Below are positions 36,440 to 49,289 of a DNA stretch of 64,000 bases, piece by piece. Numbering within the stretch: position 1 is the first letter of the stretch; each line of letters begins with the position of its first letter. The notes under the pieces were generated by a model. The model ran no database searches. It had not been told where the DNA came from and saw only the letters and a program-made list of their open reading frames with translations. Source of the stretch: Agriotes lineatus (lineage: Eukaryota; Arthropoda; Insecta; Coleoptera; Elateridae); assembly GCA_940337035.1 (NCBI GenBank), contig OW679197.1:37826466-37890465 (forward strand), read 5' to 3'. The translations under genes and the position numbers were made by a program.

Positions 36440-36780
36440 CCTTCTAATAGACTTCTCTGTCCGTCCGTCCGGGACGCTGTTTCAGCAGCCAAACCGTAAG
36501 AGATAGAGAAAAAAGTTATGAAAGTTATATGTTTGGAATGGTCATGTCAGGTCAAGAACCGAATTTCAGTCTCTAACACTAATTATTATCTTAATAATTA
36601 TCCTAATCTTAACTTTTTAGGTTAGATTCTAGGCAAATTTTATCAAGGCGAATGCGACTGGTAGTTTGCTACCAACAATGACGTCATGTACGTACGTGTG
36701 GTGAATACGCGTTCTATTTGCAAAACGGTCTTTTTTGTTTTATTAAATGAGACATTTGTCTCACTGGACTGCTAGTTACC
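36440..36780 (-). repeat. Repeat R1, right copy
   Basis: Inverted counterpart of 31820-32200. It holds GTCCGTCCGTCCGGGACGCT, the AAACCGTAAGAGATAGAG block and ends TTTGTCTCACTGGA. The two copies may be the ends of one 4.95-kb element or two independent insertions. Confidence 0.75.
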
Positions 36781-37370
36781 TTATATTAATGTAGGTTTGA
36801 TTCTATACAGTGTGTCCATTTAGTGCGTCGATCTTTGATTACGCTTTCTGTGATTTTCCGATAAAACGTTTGATTGAGGCTTTTCTATTGATGTTGAAAG
36901 GGGCATACTTTTAAATTATTTTGACATATACTGCAATGACACCCCCTACTCTAGAATTGAAGATAATAAATAAATAATTAGGGATATCCCCACAAATAAA
37001 AGTAATTTAGTTTTAATAAGAATTCAATATGTTGTCGATCTCAGGGCTTATTAAAATATTTAGGCTTTGTATTAATTATTGCAAATTAAATAGTTTGTTG
37101 CCTTTACTATTTTATTTATTGGCAATCAAATTTAAAAATAAACGTTTCGGCTTAGCATGAGAAAACTCTGATCAAAGGGTTGGGTTGTAACATCCAGTAT
37201 AATATTTACTATTAAGTATCATCTATGCACAAGTATAGCAAACGCCCAAAAAATCCGATCTGACAGTTTAACCTCTAAATTTACATGTATAACACATATG
37301 AATGGTCGCACAAAAATCCAACGTAATTGAATCCAAAATTACCAACAAGCGATAAATTTCGCGTCAGGTA
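36780..37370. other. AT-rich spacer, nothing recognised
   Basis: No gene or repeat pair recognised. Confidence 0.4.
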
Positions 37371-37374
37371 AATA

Positions 37375-37960
37375 TTAACAATGGCATTCTGATTCAAGTG
37401 ATGTGGCTAATCTTTTTTTTCCGTGACGTAACAGGAGACGCTCTAACTTGCAATTGTTCAACTTCCTGCAATTTCTGTATCCCAATCTGACGTCAACCGC
37501 AAAATCAAGGGTCGCTATCGCAGTAAAAATCCTCTGCAAGGACCCTGGGGCTGGAAAACTCTCTTTGGACCGTGTACAATGTCTATTCTTGATGCTGCCC
37601 AAATCTGATGGATGTGCTTTCCTGTTCAAATTTACCTTTACCTAAGTAGAGCTTCGTTGCTGGTTCCTAAAATCAAAGGACGCCACGGCTCTCAATTAAC
37701 TCTGGATTATACCTGGCTTCTGCTTTCTGCACGTAGGATTCAAGGAAAGCCTCCTCTACAAGTTGTACATAAATTTCAGCCGGCTGCTAACCCTAAAATG
37801 GTCAAAACTTGGCCCCGATGTTGGACCCACTTGGACAGACTTTGCAGAGCAATTTCCTCTCCACTGGAAGATGCTAACACCATGAAACTTTACACAAAGA
37901 CACTCTACGGACTGGTGAACAATAAAAGCAGCTTCTGGAGTCACCTTTATATTTAAAAAA
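37375..37960. other. GC-richer stretch, long open frames on both strands
   Basis: Frames are open at 37612-37956 (plus, 114 residues), 37448-37645 (plus), 37375-37629 (minus) and 37756-38028 (minus). None resembles a known family. The unusual openness and raised GC set it apart from the flanks; a decayed retroelement or captured gene fragment is possible. Confidence 0.25.
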
Positions 37961-38639
37961 ATACAACTTTTTACGAGACACACTTGCACAAAGCTATTTT
38001 TTATGACATAGGTTGTCAACAATAACAATGAAACATCACGTATCTTAGCAACTAATACAATTTTTTAGAAGTAAGTTTTGTATAATATTTTACTTAGAAA
38101 CTAAACTGTTTCTTTATTAATTGTCAATCGTAGCACTTTATAGCCTCAGAGCTCTGCTTTTAATAACTTTAGTTTTAATAGCATTGTTTCTAATTAACAC
38201 TGTACTATTGTTTTTGTTCTAACGTAGGTTGCCTTTTCATACTCTTTGCATTCTATTATTTTTTTACACCGCTTTTTACCTTTCAGCTGCATTGGCGATT
38301 GTTGGTCTAGTAATTTTAACACTAATGCTGCATATAACTTTCCTTACTCCTCAAACATCTCTGTATCAAAGCAAATTCACTATATTGTATTGATTTTACA
38401 ATGTCAAAACTGTCAGTCAACATAAATTGACTGCATCTGCCATAACGAGCACAGTTATTGAAATTTGAGTTAAACGTAACCCTCCCGATACTGTTTAATG
38501 TAGTACTAACCTCTGTTACTCAAATTATAGCTACTGTGTCATGTGCATTTATTAGTTATAATACTGACTTTAGTGTTGCAATACACAAAATATCAATCCT
38601 GGGCTAATTTGAATCTTTATTTAAGTTAGACTTAAAAAA

Positions 38640-39480
38640 GTATTATTTTGTTAAATGGAACACCCTGTATCTATTTACGGCTGTTTGAGCCCCATAAGTT
38701 CTACGTTCATTCTAACTTTTCCTTTAAATTTCTCTTGTAAAAATGGAGGGGGTCGTCAACTAGGATACAAAAATACTAGGGTTTCATAAAATCGGGACAA
38801 ATACAGACTGTTCAAAATACTGGTTCGTTTTCTTAACCACCACTATTATAAACAATGCGTCAAACGGTACATATTCATCTTAATTTGTTAATAAAATCTT
38901 AATTTCTCAAAAACTTTTTGGAATATATAACATGATGGTGTCAAAGTAAAAGAAATTTAAGGCTTTATTTATTCCTGTAGTAAAATATTGGGTGTTCCAT
39001 TAAAAAAAATTAGAAGACTGAAGGTATTAAAATTTAAACGACTATTTTGAACACGCTGTATTCAAATATCCGGTTTTTATGAAACTTTATTATTTTTGTA
39101 TCCTAGATGACGATCTCCTCAATTTTCAGGAAAGAAATATTCAAAAGTGAAAAAAAATGTGACGTTTTAAATGAAAGCTTGATTGACAAAAAATATTTAA
39201 AACGTTTAGAACAATGCAGGCAATTTAAAAGAAAAGTGAGAGGTGTATGCAGAACCTATAGGGGCTTGAATAACTTTAAAGGAATACAAGGTTCCATTTT
39301 AAAAATAATATTTTTTCAAGCTAAACTTTTTTGGTTTACTTTGTATATGTCAAAATATTTTTAAAATGTACTCCCTTCAACCCCATTAGGATCACATCAG
39401 TCAAACTTTTTATGGGAGAAAAAGTAAAGGAGTAATCCGAGACTTGAGCACTAAACAGACACCCTGTATAATATATTGCC
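38640..39480. repeat. Dispersed repeat with ACACCCTGTAT ends
   Basis: GAACACCCTGTATC near 38660, GGGTGTTCCATT near 38992, GAACACGCTGTATTC near 39049 and ACACCCTGTATAATA near 39460 are related words on both strands. Such words are common at ends of insect transposon relics. An 85-residue open frame inside (39107-39364) is lysine-rich and unrecognised. Confidence 0.4.
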
Positions 39481-39591
39481 GATTCTTTCTTTTTAGCTTC
39501 CGTTATGGCTATTACAACGTCCAAGTGATTTGTTTTGTTTTTATGTATCGCAGAATTGATTTATTCAATTCCTAAGAAACACATTTTATTC

Positions 39592-39870
39592 TTCTTCTTC
39601 TTTTGCCTGTTATTATATGCCAATGGCCTAGTTTAACCATAAAGTGGTTCTATGAGCCCTATCTGCCCTTAGGCCGGATAGGTGGCTAGCCTTAACGCTC
39701 AAAAGTGAAGAAGAATTACCTTATTGTTTGGGGTTAACGACTACCACAGGTGTTAGCGTGGTAGCCAGGGAGCGTACGATTTTTAAATTTTCGAGTCGCC
39801 GGGATTCGAACCCTGACCTGCCGCCTGAGGGGCGAGCATTTGCTCGTTGGGCCATCCGCTCACCATTTCA
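39592..39870 (-). mobile_element. tRNA-derived SINE, copy 1
   Basis: On the minus strand the copy starts near GGTGAGCGGATGGCCCAACG (A-box region). It reaches the B box AGGGTTCGAATCCCGG, then ACACCTGTGGTAGTCGTTAA, CATAGAACCACTTTATGG and an AAGAAGAAGAA tail near 39592. The second copy at 55035-55265 shares the B box and body, which defines the family. Confidence 0.75.
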
Positions 39871-39899
39871 TGATCCATTTATAACCCTGCTTAAAAGGA

Positions 39900-41400
39900 A
39901 TTCTATTTAACTATGAATTTAGCATAATGAGTAGAAATTGGCATTTTACATTAAGTCGAGTTCAGAAATATTGAGAATGATGATACATTAAACTAAAGTT
40001 GCGAGAATAGTTTGTCATTCTCTATTTATAAACCCCAATATCCAGTCGTAGTTGCTAATGGTTTAAATATATTTTTTTTAATTATATGTAAATGTGGATG
40101 TTCTAACTTAAATTTCACAATTAAGAATCTTACTCCTAAGCTTAAGGACAAATTCGTTTGCATGAACAGAAAACGTAATATATTATACCACAATTAAAAC
40201 ATATCCGATAGGCACGTTTGGCAAATTTACATTACCATTAAGTTTGGAAGCATTAATCTTGCAAGGTGAAACGTATTACAATCTTTAACATAGGATCGGC
40301 TTTTAGTATCTCCTGTTCATTATATTAAATTCTCAACCCCATCTCACATGAATTAATTTCTTACTATTATTTTCGTTGAACAAACGTAGTTGCTAGAATT
40401 CCTTATTTGGAAATTCCCAACGAAGCTCAAACTGAAAGTATATATCCCCAAAGATCGTTTTTCAAACCTACCTCTCATATCCGCAGATTTCTATCGCCAA
40501 ACTAAAATTGCAACGTCGATTTGTACGAAGCCTTTCATAAAAGCAATACTGGTTATCGTACTTTCCAACTAAACCTATTATGTGAGTAAAACACAATTTG
40601 TCCCAACTCATTTTACGTTATCGCTGCGGCGTCAGTAAAACTGAGTGATTTTTATGTTGCTTGTTTTTAAGCTTTGTCTCTTGTGCCTCGAGTAAAGTGC
40701 CTGTGCAAATGACAATTTTTCCTTTATTGGGGTTCTTCGCGCTGTGTACGTTTGTACTGTCGTGCGTCAAAGTACAAAAAAAAATAATGTGAAAAGTTAC
40801 AGCTGGCGAAAGAATTGGTACTTACATAAGATAACAATTCATTGTTGCAGTTTCATTGGAACTACAGGCATTGTCTGGGGAAATACTTATTTTATTTAAA
40901 ATTTCTAATTACTCTTAAAGGTAGCCAGGTTTTTGCGATTTGTTTATTAAATATTGAACATTATAAATCTTGAGCTATAAAATACTCTCTAAAGATCCCA
41001 ACATTGACTTACATTAATATCCAAATTTTTAAAGTTATTGTTAATTGTACAACCAAACGAACTGTTTATGTGGATATAAAGAATACAGAAAATTTACTTG
41101 ATCAAGCAGCAGCCAGGAATTCGATGTAGTAAACCTTTCCAGCAGAGCTTCACCTGGTTTCAAAATCCCATTAGTTATTTATATTCTAGAAATATTTTAA
41201 AAGTGCATTTATGTAATTATTTAACATTCCACCCATTAATAACTAAACTATGTAAAAGCTGGAGTAATTTATGTTTTTATGATCTTCGGTAAGGACGTAA
41301 TGAATATGTTTCAAACTCTAAGTTCGTTAACCGTAAGCTTTATTTATCAAATAACAAATTATGTGCTTGTTTTCGACAGTTTTGTAAATGTTCGTTGTAA
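39900..41400. other. AT-rich spacer, nothing recognised
   Basis: Several 60-residue frames but no domain, repeat pair or RNA gene recognised. Confidence 0.45.
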
Positions 41401-42130
41401 TTAGTGGAATTTCTTGGAGTTCAGGCGAAAACTAAGGAAGACAGTCGCGGGGATGGGGTGGAAACGCATAAACAGCAGCAGTTAATTACGACGAACTATA
41501 ATTCGGGCATAATGTATATCGAATTACAGACGCCTCGCTAGAACAACGCAATAAACTTAACAACACTCGAAAACAAATAGGCAATTACATAGAATTACAT
41601 TACATTCAGTTCATCCCGAGCTGTGGATTCTATTATTACAAAGTCCGAACGTAATGCAGTAATTTTGAGCATCACTGGTTTTATGTGTCGTAGAATGAGA
41701 CTATTAGGCGGTCTACACCGAATAAACCAGCAGATTTGCTCTTCTTTCCTAGGATTTCATTAGTTTCCAACGAGGAGGACAAATCGTGCATTGCGGGGGC
41801 GCCGCTCGATACGTCGAACGCGAATTATATGAGGTGGAGCGGCCGAAGTTGTTGCTTATTGCGATTTCTTTGCATTTGGGGAGCAGGACGCCGCTTCCGC
41901 TCAAAACGTTCAATTGAAAGCGAAACAGACAGCAATTACAAAGATGGCAGTTGTAATTGAAGTAAGCCTTTCCGCGGGTTCTAATTACGACTGACTGGTT
42001 TCAATTAGCATAATTAGGGCGCTGTGCGTTCCCTTATCGCCATTTTGCCCCGATGTCGCCGAGGAGCTGAGCTTATGCCTTTGACACGCACTAACCCCTT
42101 TAGATTACGGTGCTTAATATTTATAAATAC
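41400..42130. other. GC-richer, low-repeat island
   Basis: Composition is above the flanks. Several TAATTA/TAATTAG cores lie within it (for example near 41400, 41485 and 42010). One plus-strand frame (41736-41960) lacks a recognised domain. It may be conserved non-coding DNA or an exon-bearing region; undecided. Confidence 0.3.
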
Positions 42131-42534
42131 CGCTGAGAGCCCGATATCTGTTGACTGGGGCCCTCCAAGTTATATGTGGCATCTGGATTACTGATTCATA
42201 ACTTGTAAGCTCACGCAAGGAAAGAAGTTTATTCAATTTATGACAAAGAAGGGGTATTAATAGCTAGTCAGCTCTAACCGTTCCTGATAGACAAAACTAA
42301 TATTTACTGATACAGCACTAACTTCCGCATAACAACTACCAAGTATCAGTGTAGAATCTATACTAATCTACTTTAAATACTGGCCGTGTGTTTTAACCTT
42401 CTTTATAAGAATAAGCCGTAATATTTTACTTTAAAAAACTTCTGGAAGCAATCTCTTTAGTCCGAGAGAGAGTGCCACTTGATATTTTTTACATGACCAT
42501 TGGTAATTAAACAACCAATAAGTGTAAATAGTAC

Positions 42535-42925
42535 ACTATTATACAAGACGATAAAGTTAAATTTTATCCACGAGTGAATCGTTTAACGTCGAAACGAAGT
42601 CGAGACGTTAATGATTCAAGAGTGGATAGAAATAACTTTATCGTCATGTATAATACAATATTTTTTTGTATAGCAAGAACTTTAACAATTTCAAAAGAAA
42701 ATAAGGACAGTCAATCACATTTCAAAATGTCAGTAGCTAGATTGGGTTGCTACGATAATACGAAGCTGTCATATTTAATTTAAACAAAAGTTAGAAAGTT
42801 AAATTACTTTATCTGTCCTTGATGTTAAAGTGCTACTTTATCTACCCTTGCTGTTAAAGTAAAACTTGACCTTTTGTTTTGAGTTGATAAAAGCGCACTT
42901 TAACATGTGCTATAGAAAAAAATAA
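42535..42925 (+). mobile_element. MITE family A, copy 1
   Basis: It begins with an internal palindrome (CAAGACGATAAAGTTAAATT against AGAAATAACTTTATCGTC) around a CGAAACGAAGTCGAGACG centre. It continues through TAGCAAGAACTTTAACAATT and GTTAAAGTGCTACTTTATCT to TGCTATAGAAAAAA. The whole unit recurs inverted at 54508-54852. Confidence 0.75.
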
Positions 42926-43004
42926 ATAATTGTGTAAACTGTGAAAAAGGCAATTCATCCAAATTTCAAAATACATGAAATTGCATTTGCACCCAATTCT
43001 GTGT

Positions 43005-43280
43005 CAAAACTGACGCAGAACATAACCTGATAACCTCGAATTTGACATACACTTATAGTGCCACCCATGGTGTATAGAATACAAGGTGTAACGTTCCGCA
43101 GAATTGTGTGCGGACCTCAAATTCAACCAATAAGAAATGGGCCCACGAAGGGCACGAGTGGTAGTACTGAAGTGTATTGTTGAAGACGCTGTCGATGTCA
43201 AATTCGAGGTGTCAGACTGACGAAAAACCTAACCTGCTAACCTTGAATTTACTGACAGTGCCGGCAACAATATACGTTCG
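43005..43280. mobile_element. MITE family B, half copy plus full copy
   Basis: 43005-43070 matches the right half of the family B palindrome (CATAACCTGATAACCTCG, TTGACATACACTTATAGTGC). After a roughly 90-bp spacer, 43160-43275 is a full palindrome starting GAAGTGTATTGTTG and ending at GGCAACAATATACG. Confidence 0.7.
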
Positions 43281-43439
43281 CGGCCATGGTTACACCATGA
43301 TCGCGGCCATAATGGATTTCCTGACTAGGCACATTGAGGATTGGTTGACATCTCCCCTCTACTTTCTGAACGACCATGGTGCTACCAACATATTATTCAT
43401 ACGTTTGATTTTCCATGGACTTCTTTAATGAACATGCAC

Positions 43440-45430
43440 GTGTAGCCAACATTAAATAGTTAAAATAAATGGCGCCAATATAATAACCATTTAAAAACGT
43501 GCGATCATTGGATACTTATTATCTGTTACATACTAAATTCTTATATTTTTAATATTTCAAAACATAAGTAATACAATTCTGACTTGATGTTTTTATATCC
43601 ACTTATTTCCAAGCTTCCCACTTAATTACTAAATTTAAATGGTTACTAAATTTAACAAATATAATAATTGTAACAGTTCGATACTATTCTTTATATTAAA
43701 GTTATGGACCTGTATATTATGCCTTTATAAGAGTGAACATAAAATAGGTCTTTTTAGTAAAAGTAACTATAATTTAAGTCTCATATTAATTATGCAATTG
43801 AACTTGTATTACAATTTATCTTTGAAATCTAAATAAGGTATCAATCGTTATGTTCATTCTTCGATTATTACTTTAACATTATATGTATAAATAAATAATC
43901 ATGACAATATATGCCATTAATGATAGGCTATGAACATATGTTAAACTTCTGCTGACCCAGATTTGTTAAAAATACTCTTTTTTAAAATTGAAGAAATCCT
44001 GAAATTGAATATATTAATTGCAAATAATATTATTATTCTAAAAGCACAGGCTTTATAAATTTTGCCGTATTAAAATATGTTTAGAAATGCTTATAAGTAT
44101 TAGAAATGTCAAAAAGTACTATTTTATGTAAAAACTAAATATTTTTTAGAATTAATCTTTATAATAATCATTCTGAGTTTTGGCCAAGAGGTTGTTTCCA
44201 AAGTCGTTATTGTTGGTCTATTCTGCAATAAAAGCTTAATAATCAACATAGTAGAGTAAACGAAATATCAAAAAATCTTACTTTCACGCGAGTTACACTG
44301 CAGATGAGTATTCATTGAAACTTAAAGACAATGAGAAAGTAGCGTGGCGACACGTCAAGGTTGCAAGGAATATGCCATAAAATGTCATCATTTTCAATCA
44401 TGTTCAAAGAGCTTCTTTGAGTTATAAAGCCGCCAAAATGCTCTAGATTCTGGAACATTAATGTGAAGGTGTAAAATCACAAGCTATGTTTATCAGAGTT
44501 TTTACTAGTTACACACTAAAACAGCTATTTATAATTTCGCTTCAGCTTAATTCCATTTATATATAAGCCACTAGAACAACGTTCAGTACTTGTAATCGCC
44601 TGTTAACCTGACACGTTTTGAATGCACTCAAACAGACCACCCTCTACAGTCATAAAAACCACCGCACGTATTCATATTGTCGAGCATCTTTTGAAAGTAT
44701 TCCTTTGTGAACATGAGGAACGCATAGAAATGGGCGCTCGGGCGTATTTACAAAGTTCTTAGAAACTGAAATAGAGATGCTTTTAAAATATCGCTTAGGA
44801 CAGCTACAAAACTCCGAATATCAGGAGTTTTTAGAAAATCAAAGACCTTGCTCTGGCACTCCGCTAGGCCCCACAAGATTGCATCTGAGGATTAAAATAG
44901 CATTTACTAGATGGGTGAGAGATAAATTTGTCAGAATGTGTTGCTTTGTAGATGAGCTGTTTAAACTATGCTAAAAATGTATTAAATGGATGTTATTAAA
45001 TTATAAATTCGCTTGCAATTACAGATTTTCCCTTAATTAAAGAAAAGTATAAAATAGTATGATGTATATAAATGCGAGACCGACAAACTTATTAATAGAG
45101 ACGCTTTGTATAAAATTAAGTATATCTACTAAAGTGATAACATTTTTGTAATATTTTAATATTTGAGCTAACTAAATAGCTGCTCTTCGTAATAATGTTA
45201 CTAAAAGTTTAAGTTGGTCGAGATCTTCTGATGAATGCAAAAGACTCCTAAAAATAATCATCTTCAGCTTCGTGCAAAAAATATGGTTGAAGGTACTACA
45301 GAAGCAGCAGCAGAATAATTTTATTCCTCGTTTCTGTAAATTCATTGTTTATGCCCACATATTTCTATCTGAAACTCAATAATTCATTTCTATGAATGGC
45401 AAAGGGGAATAAAAAAACTGGCATAAAAAG
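43440..45430. other. AT-rich spacer, nothing recognised
   Basis: No coding signature or paired repeat recognised. The 44777-44974 frame is unassigned. Confidence 0.45.
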
Positions 45431-45529
45431 GAGATACTAAAACAAAGGGACAAACATGGTACTATTATATCTGATAAGAAATTCTAACAACTGTAAAACC
45501 ATTCTACAAGGAATGATATGGGTGCAAAG

Positions 45530-47072
45530 TAAAGAACGATACAACGGAAGAAGTACGAAGAAGGACAACAGTAAATGTAAACTCGTCAGAAATACCATCA
45601 GTAAATATGGAAGAAATCGAAAACGCTCTGAGGCAGGCAAGAAACGTGAAATCGGCAGGAGAAGATGGGGTAGAAGCCGAAATGTTAAAAGACGGTGGAA
45701 ATTCAGTTTTGGAAAAATTGGAAAAACTTTTTAACCAATATTTAGAAGCATAAAATATCTCCTCGAGCTGGACAAATGCCGTAGTCATACTAATACCCAA
45801 AAAATGAGATATTGTGAACGTGGAGAACTATAGACCCATTGGTTTACTATCCCAAATCTACAAGTTATTTTCGAGGATTATAATAAACCAATTAACAAAA
45901 AAGCTCGACTTTTACCAACCTAAGAAACAAGCAGCTTTCAGGAAAGGCTGCAGCACAAGAACATTTACAGACGATGAGGACATTCGCTGAGAAGGTAACA
46001 AAATATAATATCCCACTGTGGATAGCATTCATTGACTACAAAAAAGTCTTTGTTACAGTTGAAAAGTGGGCTATGATTAAAACGTAACGAAATCGATCAT
46101 ATATATTCGAATCTTATTAAACAGATCTATAAGAACGCTACCCTGCAGAACGGCTACACGAAAAAACGAAAAAAAAAATAAAATAGAGAGAGTTATTCGA
46201 CAAGGGGTTAACATGTCGCCCAAACTATTTACATTTTCATGTTAGAAGATCCTTTTAAAAATATAGGCTGGGATAACAAAGAATTGAACATCACTGGGGA
46301 GCGATTGAACCACCTGCGATTTGCAGACAACATTTTGGAAATACAAGAGAGAAATTAGAAAGTATGATTACTGACGTTCACACTTCCTCATCCAGAGTAG
46401 GGCATAAGTTGAACTTGAAAAAAAACGAAATAGATAACGAACATAGAGCACGATTCAGGGAGCATAATACGTATTAGAGAACCACCAGATTGAAAGAGTA
46501 GAAAAGTAAGACTATCTAAGGCAGATTATCAAAATAGGAAAAGCAAATCATAAACTAGAAATATATAAAAGAATAAAACAAACCTGGGTGGCGTATGAAA
46601 AACTAAAATAAGTAATGGACCTTTACATCTGAAGTCAGAATTTTATAACCAATATATCCTTCCCGTGATAACTAATGGGGCACAAACCTGCGCTTATGAG
46701 GTCAATAGTGGAGAAACTCAAATAAATCAAAAAGCAATAGAAGGAAAAATCTTAAAAATAAGTTTGAAAGATCGATAAACTAACATGTGGATACGACAAA
46801 AACTAGAGTTGAAGATATAATTAGAAGAATAGCAGAGCTGAAATGGGACTGAGCTGGACATGTAGCAAGAAACTGGAGTGGAAATCTTATTAAATGGAGG
46901 CCATGGACGGAACAGAAAGGTGCAGGGCAACCTCAAACACGATACTGTGACGATATTTAAAAAACGTCAGGACTAGGCTGGTATAGGGTTGCCCAAGACC
47001 GAAATAGGTAGAAGATATTAGGGAAGCCTACACCCAAAGAGTGGAAAACGGCTCACGAAGACGACGAAACAT
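45530..47072 (+). pseudogene. Decayed RTE-like non-LTR retrotransposon (RT to C-terminus)
   Basis: A plus-strand coding trace with many stops and frameshifts follows the usual order of an RTE-type ORF2: ENALRQARNVKSAGEDGVEA, WTNAVVILIPKK, NYRPIGLLSQIYKLF (about 45826-45870), QAAFRKGCST, IDYKKVF (motif A), the LRFADN form of LRFADD (46314-46331), then KWD-AGHVARN...W, GAGQPQTRYCDDI, GLGWYRVAQDRNR and EAYTQRVENGSRRRRN at the end. The catalytic DD is changed to DN. The upstream endonuclease is not seen, so the copy is 5'-truncated. It resembles the minus-strand remnant at 7.2-9.25 kb in wording. Confidence 0.8.
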
Positions 47073-47084
47073 ATAATTCCCATG

Positions 47085-47260
47085 CAAAATATCGTCTTCC
47101 TCCAACAAATATTTCTTGAGTTATACCGCCAACAGACAGACAGACATACAGACAAACCGAGGGAATTGACAAAACCTGATTTTTATCATATAGGGATCAT
47201 GAAACGTGAAGATCTAAAGAAATCTCAGAAGGTGATTTTTTCGGGATTGCAATACTTCAC
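47085..47260 (-). repeat. Dispersed repeat with (CAGA)n, partner of 29990-30190
   Basis: It holds AACAAATATTTCTTGAGTTA, a GACAGACAGACA run, and AAATCTCAGAAGGTGATTTT, all inverted relative to the copy near 30.1 kb. It directly follows the RTE-like LINE and may be part of that element's 3' end or a separate insertion. Confidence 0.65.
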
Positions 47261-47689
47261 TTGTATTTTAGACGAGGGAAGTAAAAACCTAAAGTGTAAC
47301 TTATTACTTACTAAAAGCAATACAAGAAAAAATATTTTTGAAAACATCATATACACTAGAAACACTTCAGGGTTAAAATTGAAGAATACTACTTCTTAAA
47401 GCACGTTAGCGCAGTTAGATTATACTTCATAAAGAGGTCAATTCGTTTATGACTCTTTCAATAAATACATAAATTGTTACTTGTTTGAGCACAAGTACAC
47501 GATTTAATCATCACAAGTCTAATTAGAGGGTTGATCTATGCATTCCTATAAGTATGACCAGTTTAGAACTTTTTTTACACAAATGGTACAATGTGTAAGA
47601 TATAAAGAATGTTTAGGAAATTTAAATATAGATTTTCAATAATAGAATGTGGATCAATATTTTTATATCCAAGCTGAAATAAATAATAT

Positions 47690-48032
47690 CCACACACCGC
47701 CATTTTCCTCCTTCGATTGTGAATTGTATGTTCTGATGTACAGAATTCAAGTGTTTTAGAAACACGTCCAATGTCTCTCGTCCGTGTGAGCAGATGACAA
47801 AAGTATCGTTTCCATATCTAAACTAGCATTTCGGTTTCAATTGTGATAGTTCGAGAGCCTTTATATCAAATGCCTCCATGTAAATATTAACGATTACAAG
47901 TGATAGCGGTGAACCCATAGCCGCTTCTTTCACCTGTTGGTATATTTTGTTATTCCAACTGAAGTATGTCTTTTTCAAACACATTTCAACAAGTTCTACT
48001 TGGTCTGTAAGCAATAGGTTTTTTAGCATCAC
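47690..48032 (-). pseudogene. Penelope-like element reverse transcriptase fragment
   Basis: On the minus strand: ELVEMCLKKTYFSWNNKIYQ followed by QVKEAAMGSPLS, then YGND at 47805-47816 in place of the catalytic YVDD, then FVICSHGRETLDVFLKHLNS and NIQFTIEGG. This order and wording (GAAMGSPLSP, YVDDTF, HPNIQFT) are typical of Penelope-like RTs. One stop follows KPKC. The catalytic motif is damaged, so it is inactive. Confidence 0.8.
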
Positions 48033-48039
48033 TAGGACT

Positions 48040-48290
48040 TCATCAACCGCCGCTTACGTAAAGTGTGACACTATGTCGAAACTGACTATATATCGCATTC
48101 CTTGTTCTTGCGGCTCGAGTTACTTTGGAGAGACTAGTCATTCCATTGATCTAAAACTTCGAGAACATAAAGGCGACTGCAAACACAACCGCATTACCAA
48201 ATCAGTCGTAGCTGAACTTACTTTTACAAATGGCAAAACCTCAGAATTCGAACAGGCCAGAGCACTTGCCAGAGTACCTCACTAATTCCC
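48040..48290 (+). pseudogene. Penelope-like GIY-YIG endonuclease fragment
   Basis: The plus-strand frame reads TIYRIPCSCGSSYFGETSHS from 48085, which is the GIY...YIG signature in the form TIY (from 48085) and YFG (48121-48129). Then LREHKGDCKHNRITKSVVAE gives the conserved R-EH and KS-VAEH region, and EFEQARALARVPH the segment before the C-terminus. The fragment starts only about 10-50 bp from the RT fragment but on the opposite strand. In an intact element the two domains lie on one strand, so this locus is rearranged. Confidence 0.75.
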
Positions 48291-48394
48291 ACTTTAGTTT
48301 CTTTGTCGCGCGTTACCACTTTTTGTGGTTCCCGCTGGAACTATTATGTTGTTTATTACTGTGGAATTAAGTTCAGTAAAAACAACCGCTTGTG

Positions 48395-48940
48395 GAAAAC
48401 AACAACACTCCTTTTATTACTTTAGAACACACGACAAACTACAACATATACAGATTCGTTAAAATTAATTTAAAATACAAATGCGAATTATGAGACCTTG
48501 GAAACTGACCTTGGTGCTCGACTCAGCAAAATGCGTACAAGTCGGTATATGCAGAAAACGTGATATTAAGTCAAGCGAAATTACGCGAAAGAATGAAGTG
48601 AACTGACGTTACGTAAAAGTAACAGTTAAAGTAAAATTTCTCTCGAAAACTAAGCTACTGCCTTTATATATGGTGCGCCCGAATGGAAGGGACATTTCCT
48701 ATTCTTTTAGTACAATAGGATTGTCCAGCTAAGCTCTATTGTAGCACAAGAGATTGAAATCTTTTGTCGAGAAGAACTTACCCTTTCCGAGCTTCGCTTA
48801 TTGTTGTTTTGAATAAAAGGGTTTGTTGGCTGATATTCCTGCATTTACCACATAACCCCGGCTGTGCTGGAAATTGCGTTTTAACGTTTAGACAAGTTAG
48901 TTTTGATGTTCAACTCGACGACACAAATCACATTTGACAT
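48395..48940 (-). mobile_element. Possible solo LTR, minus strand
   Basis: On the minus strand a TATA box (CATATATAAAGGCAG near 48660) lies about 250 bp upstream of a poly(A) signal (TAATAAAAGG near 48412), as in an LTR with U3-R-U5. The block is more GC-rich than its flanks and non-coding. I could not fix the TG...CA ends or a target duplication. Confidence 0.35.
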
Positions 48941-49289
48941 TACAGATCTATTAACTCTTTCACCAGACCTGTCACATCACAAATTTCACTTTTTAGCTGA
49001 TTTAGCTCACTTAGGGTCACATTCATCACCACTACGCTACACCACGAATGATACGTGAAGCCATAAAAATAGATAAACCTAGAAATAATATAAACTGGGA
49101 CGATGGTTTTAGACTTAGTAAAATTTGGACTCTTGTGATTCACGGTCTAAAGCATCAAAACCACCGATCTTCAGCCGATCACTGACTCAAAGCGCATTGG
49201 ACTTGAACAAACAATCAATGATATGCCGTTCTGCAGGGCTGGCACAGAGGACTATGAATACATCCACGCCGTTCTTCAACTATTAGAGC

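Noticed and set aside
45456..45800. Open frames at 45456-45734 (plus) and 45504-45800 (minus) as genes
   Set aside because: They overlap the RTE-like coding trace in other frames and are shadows of it.
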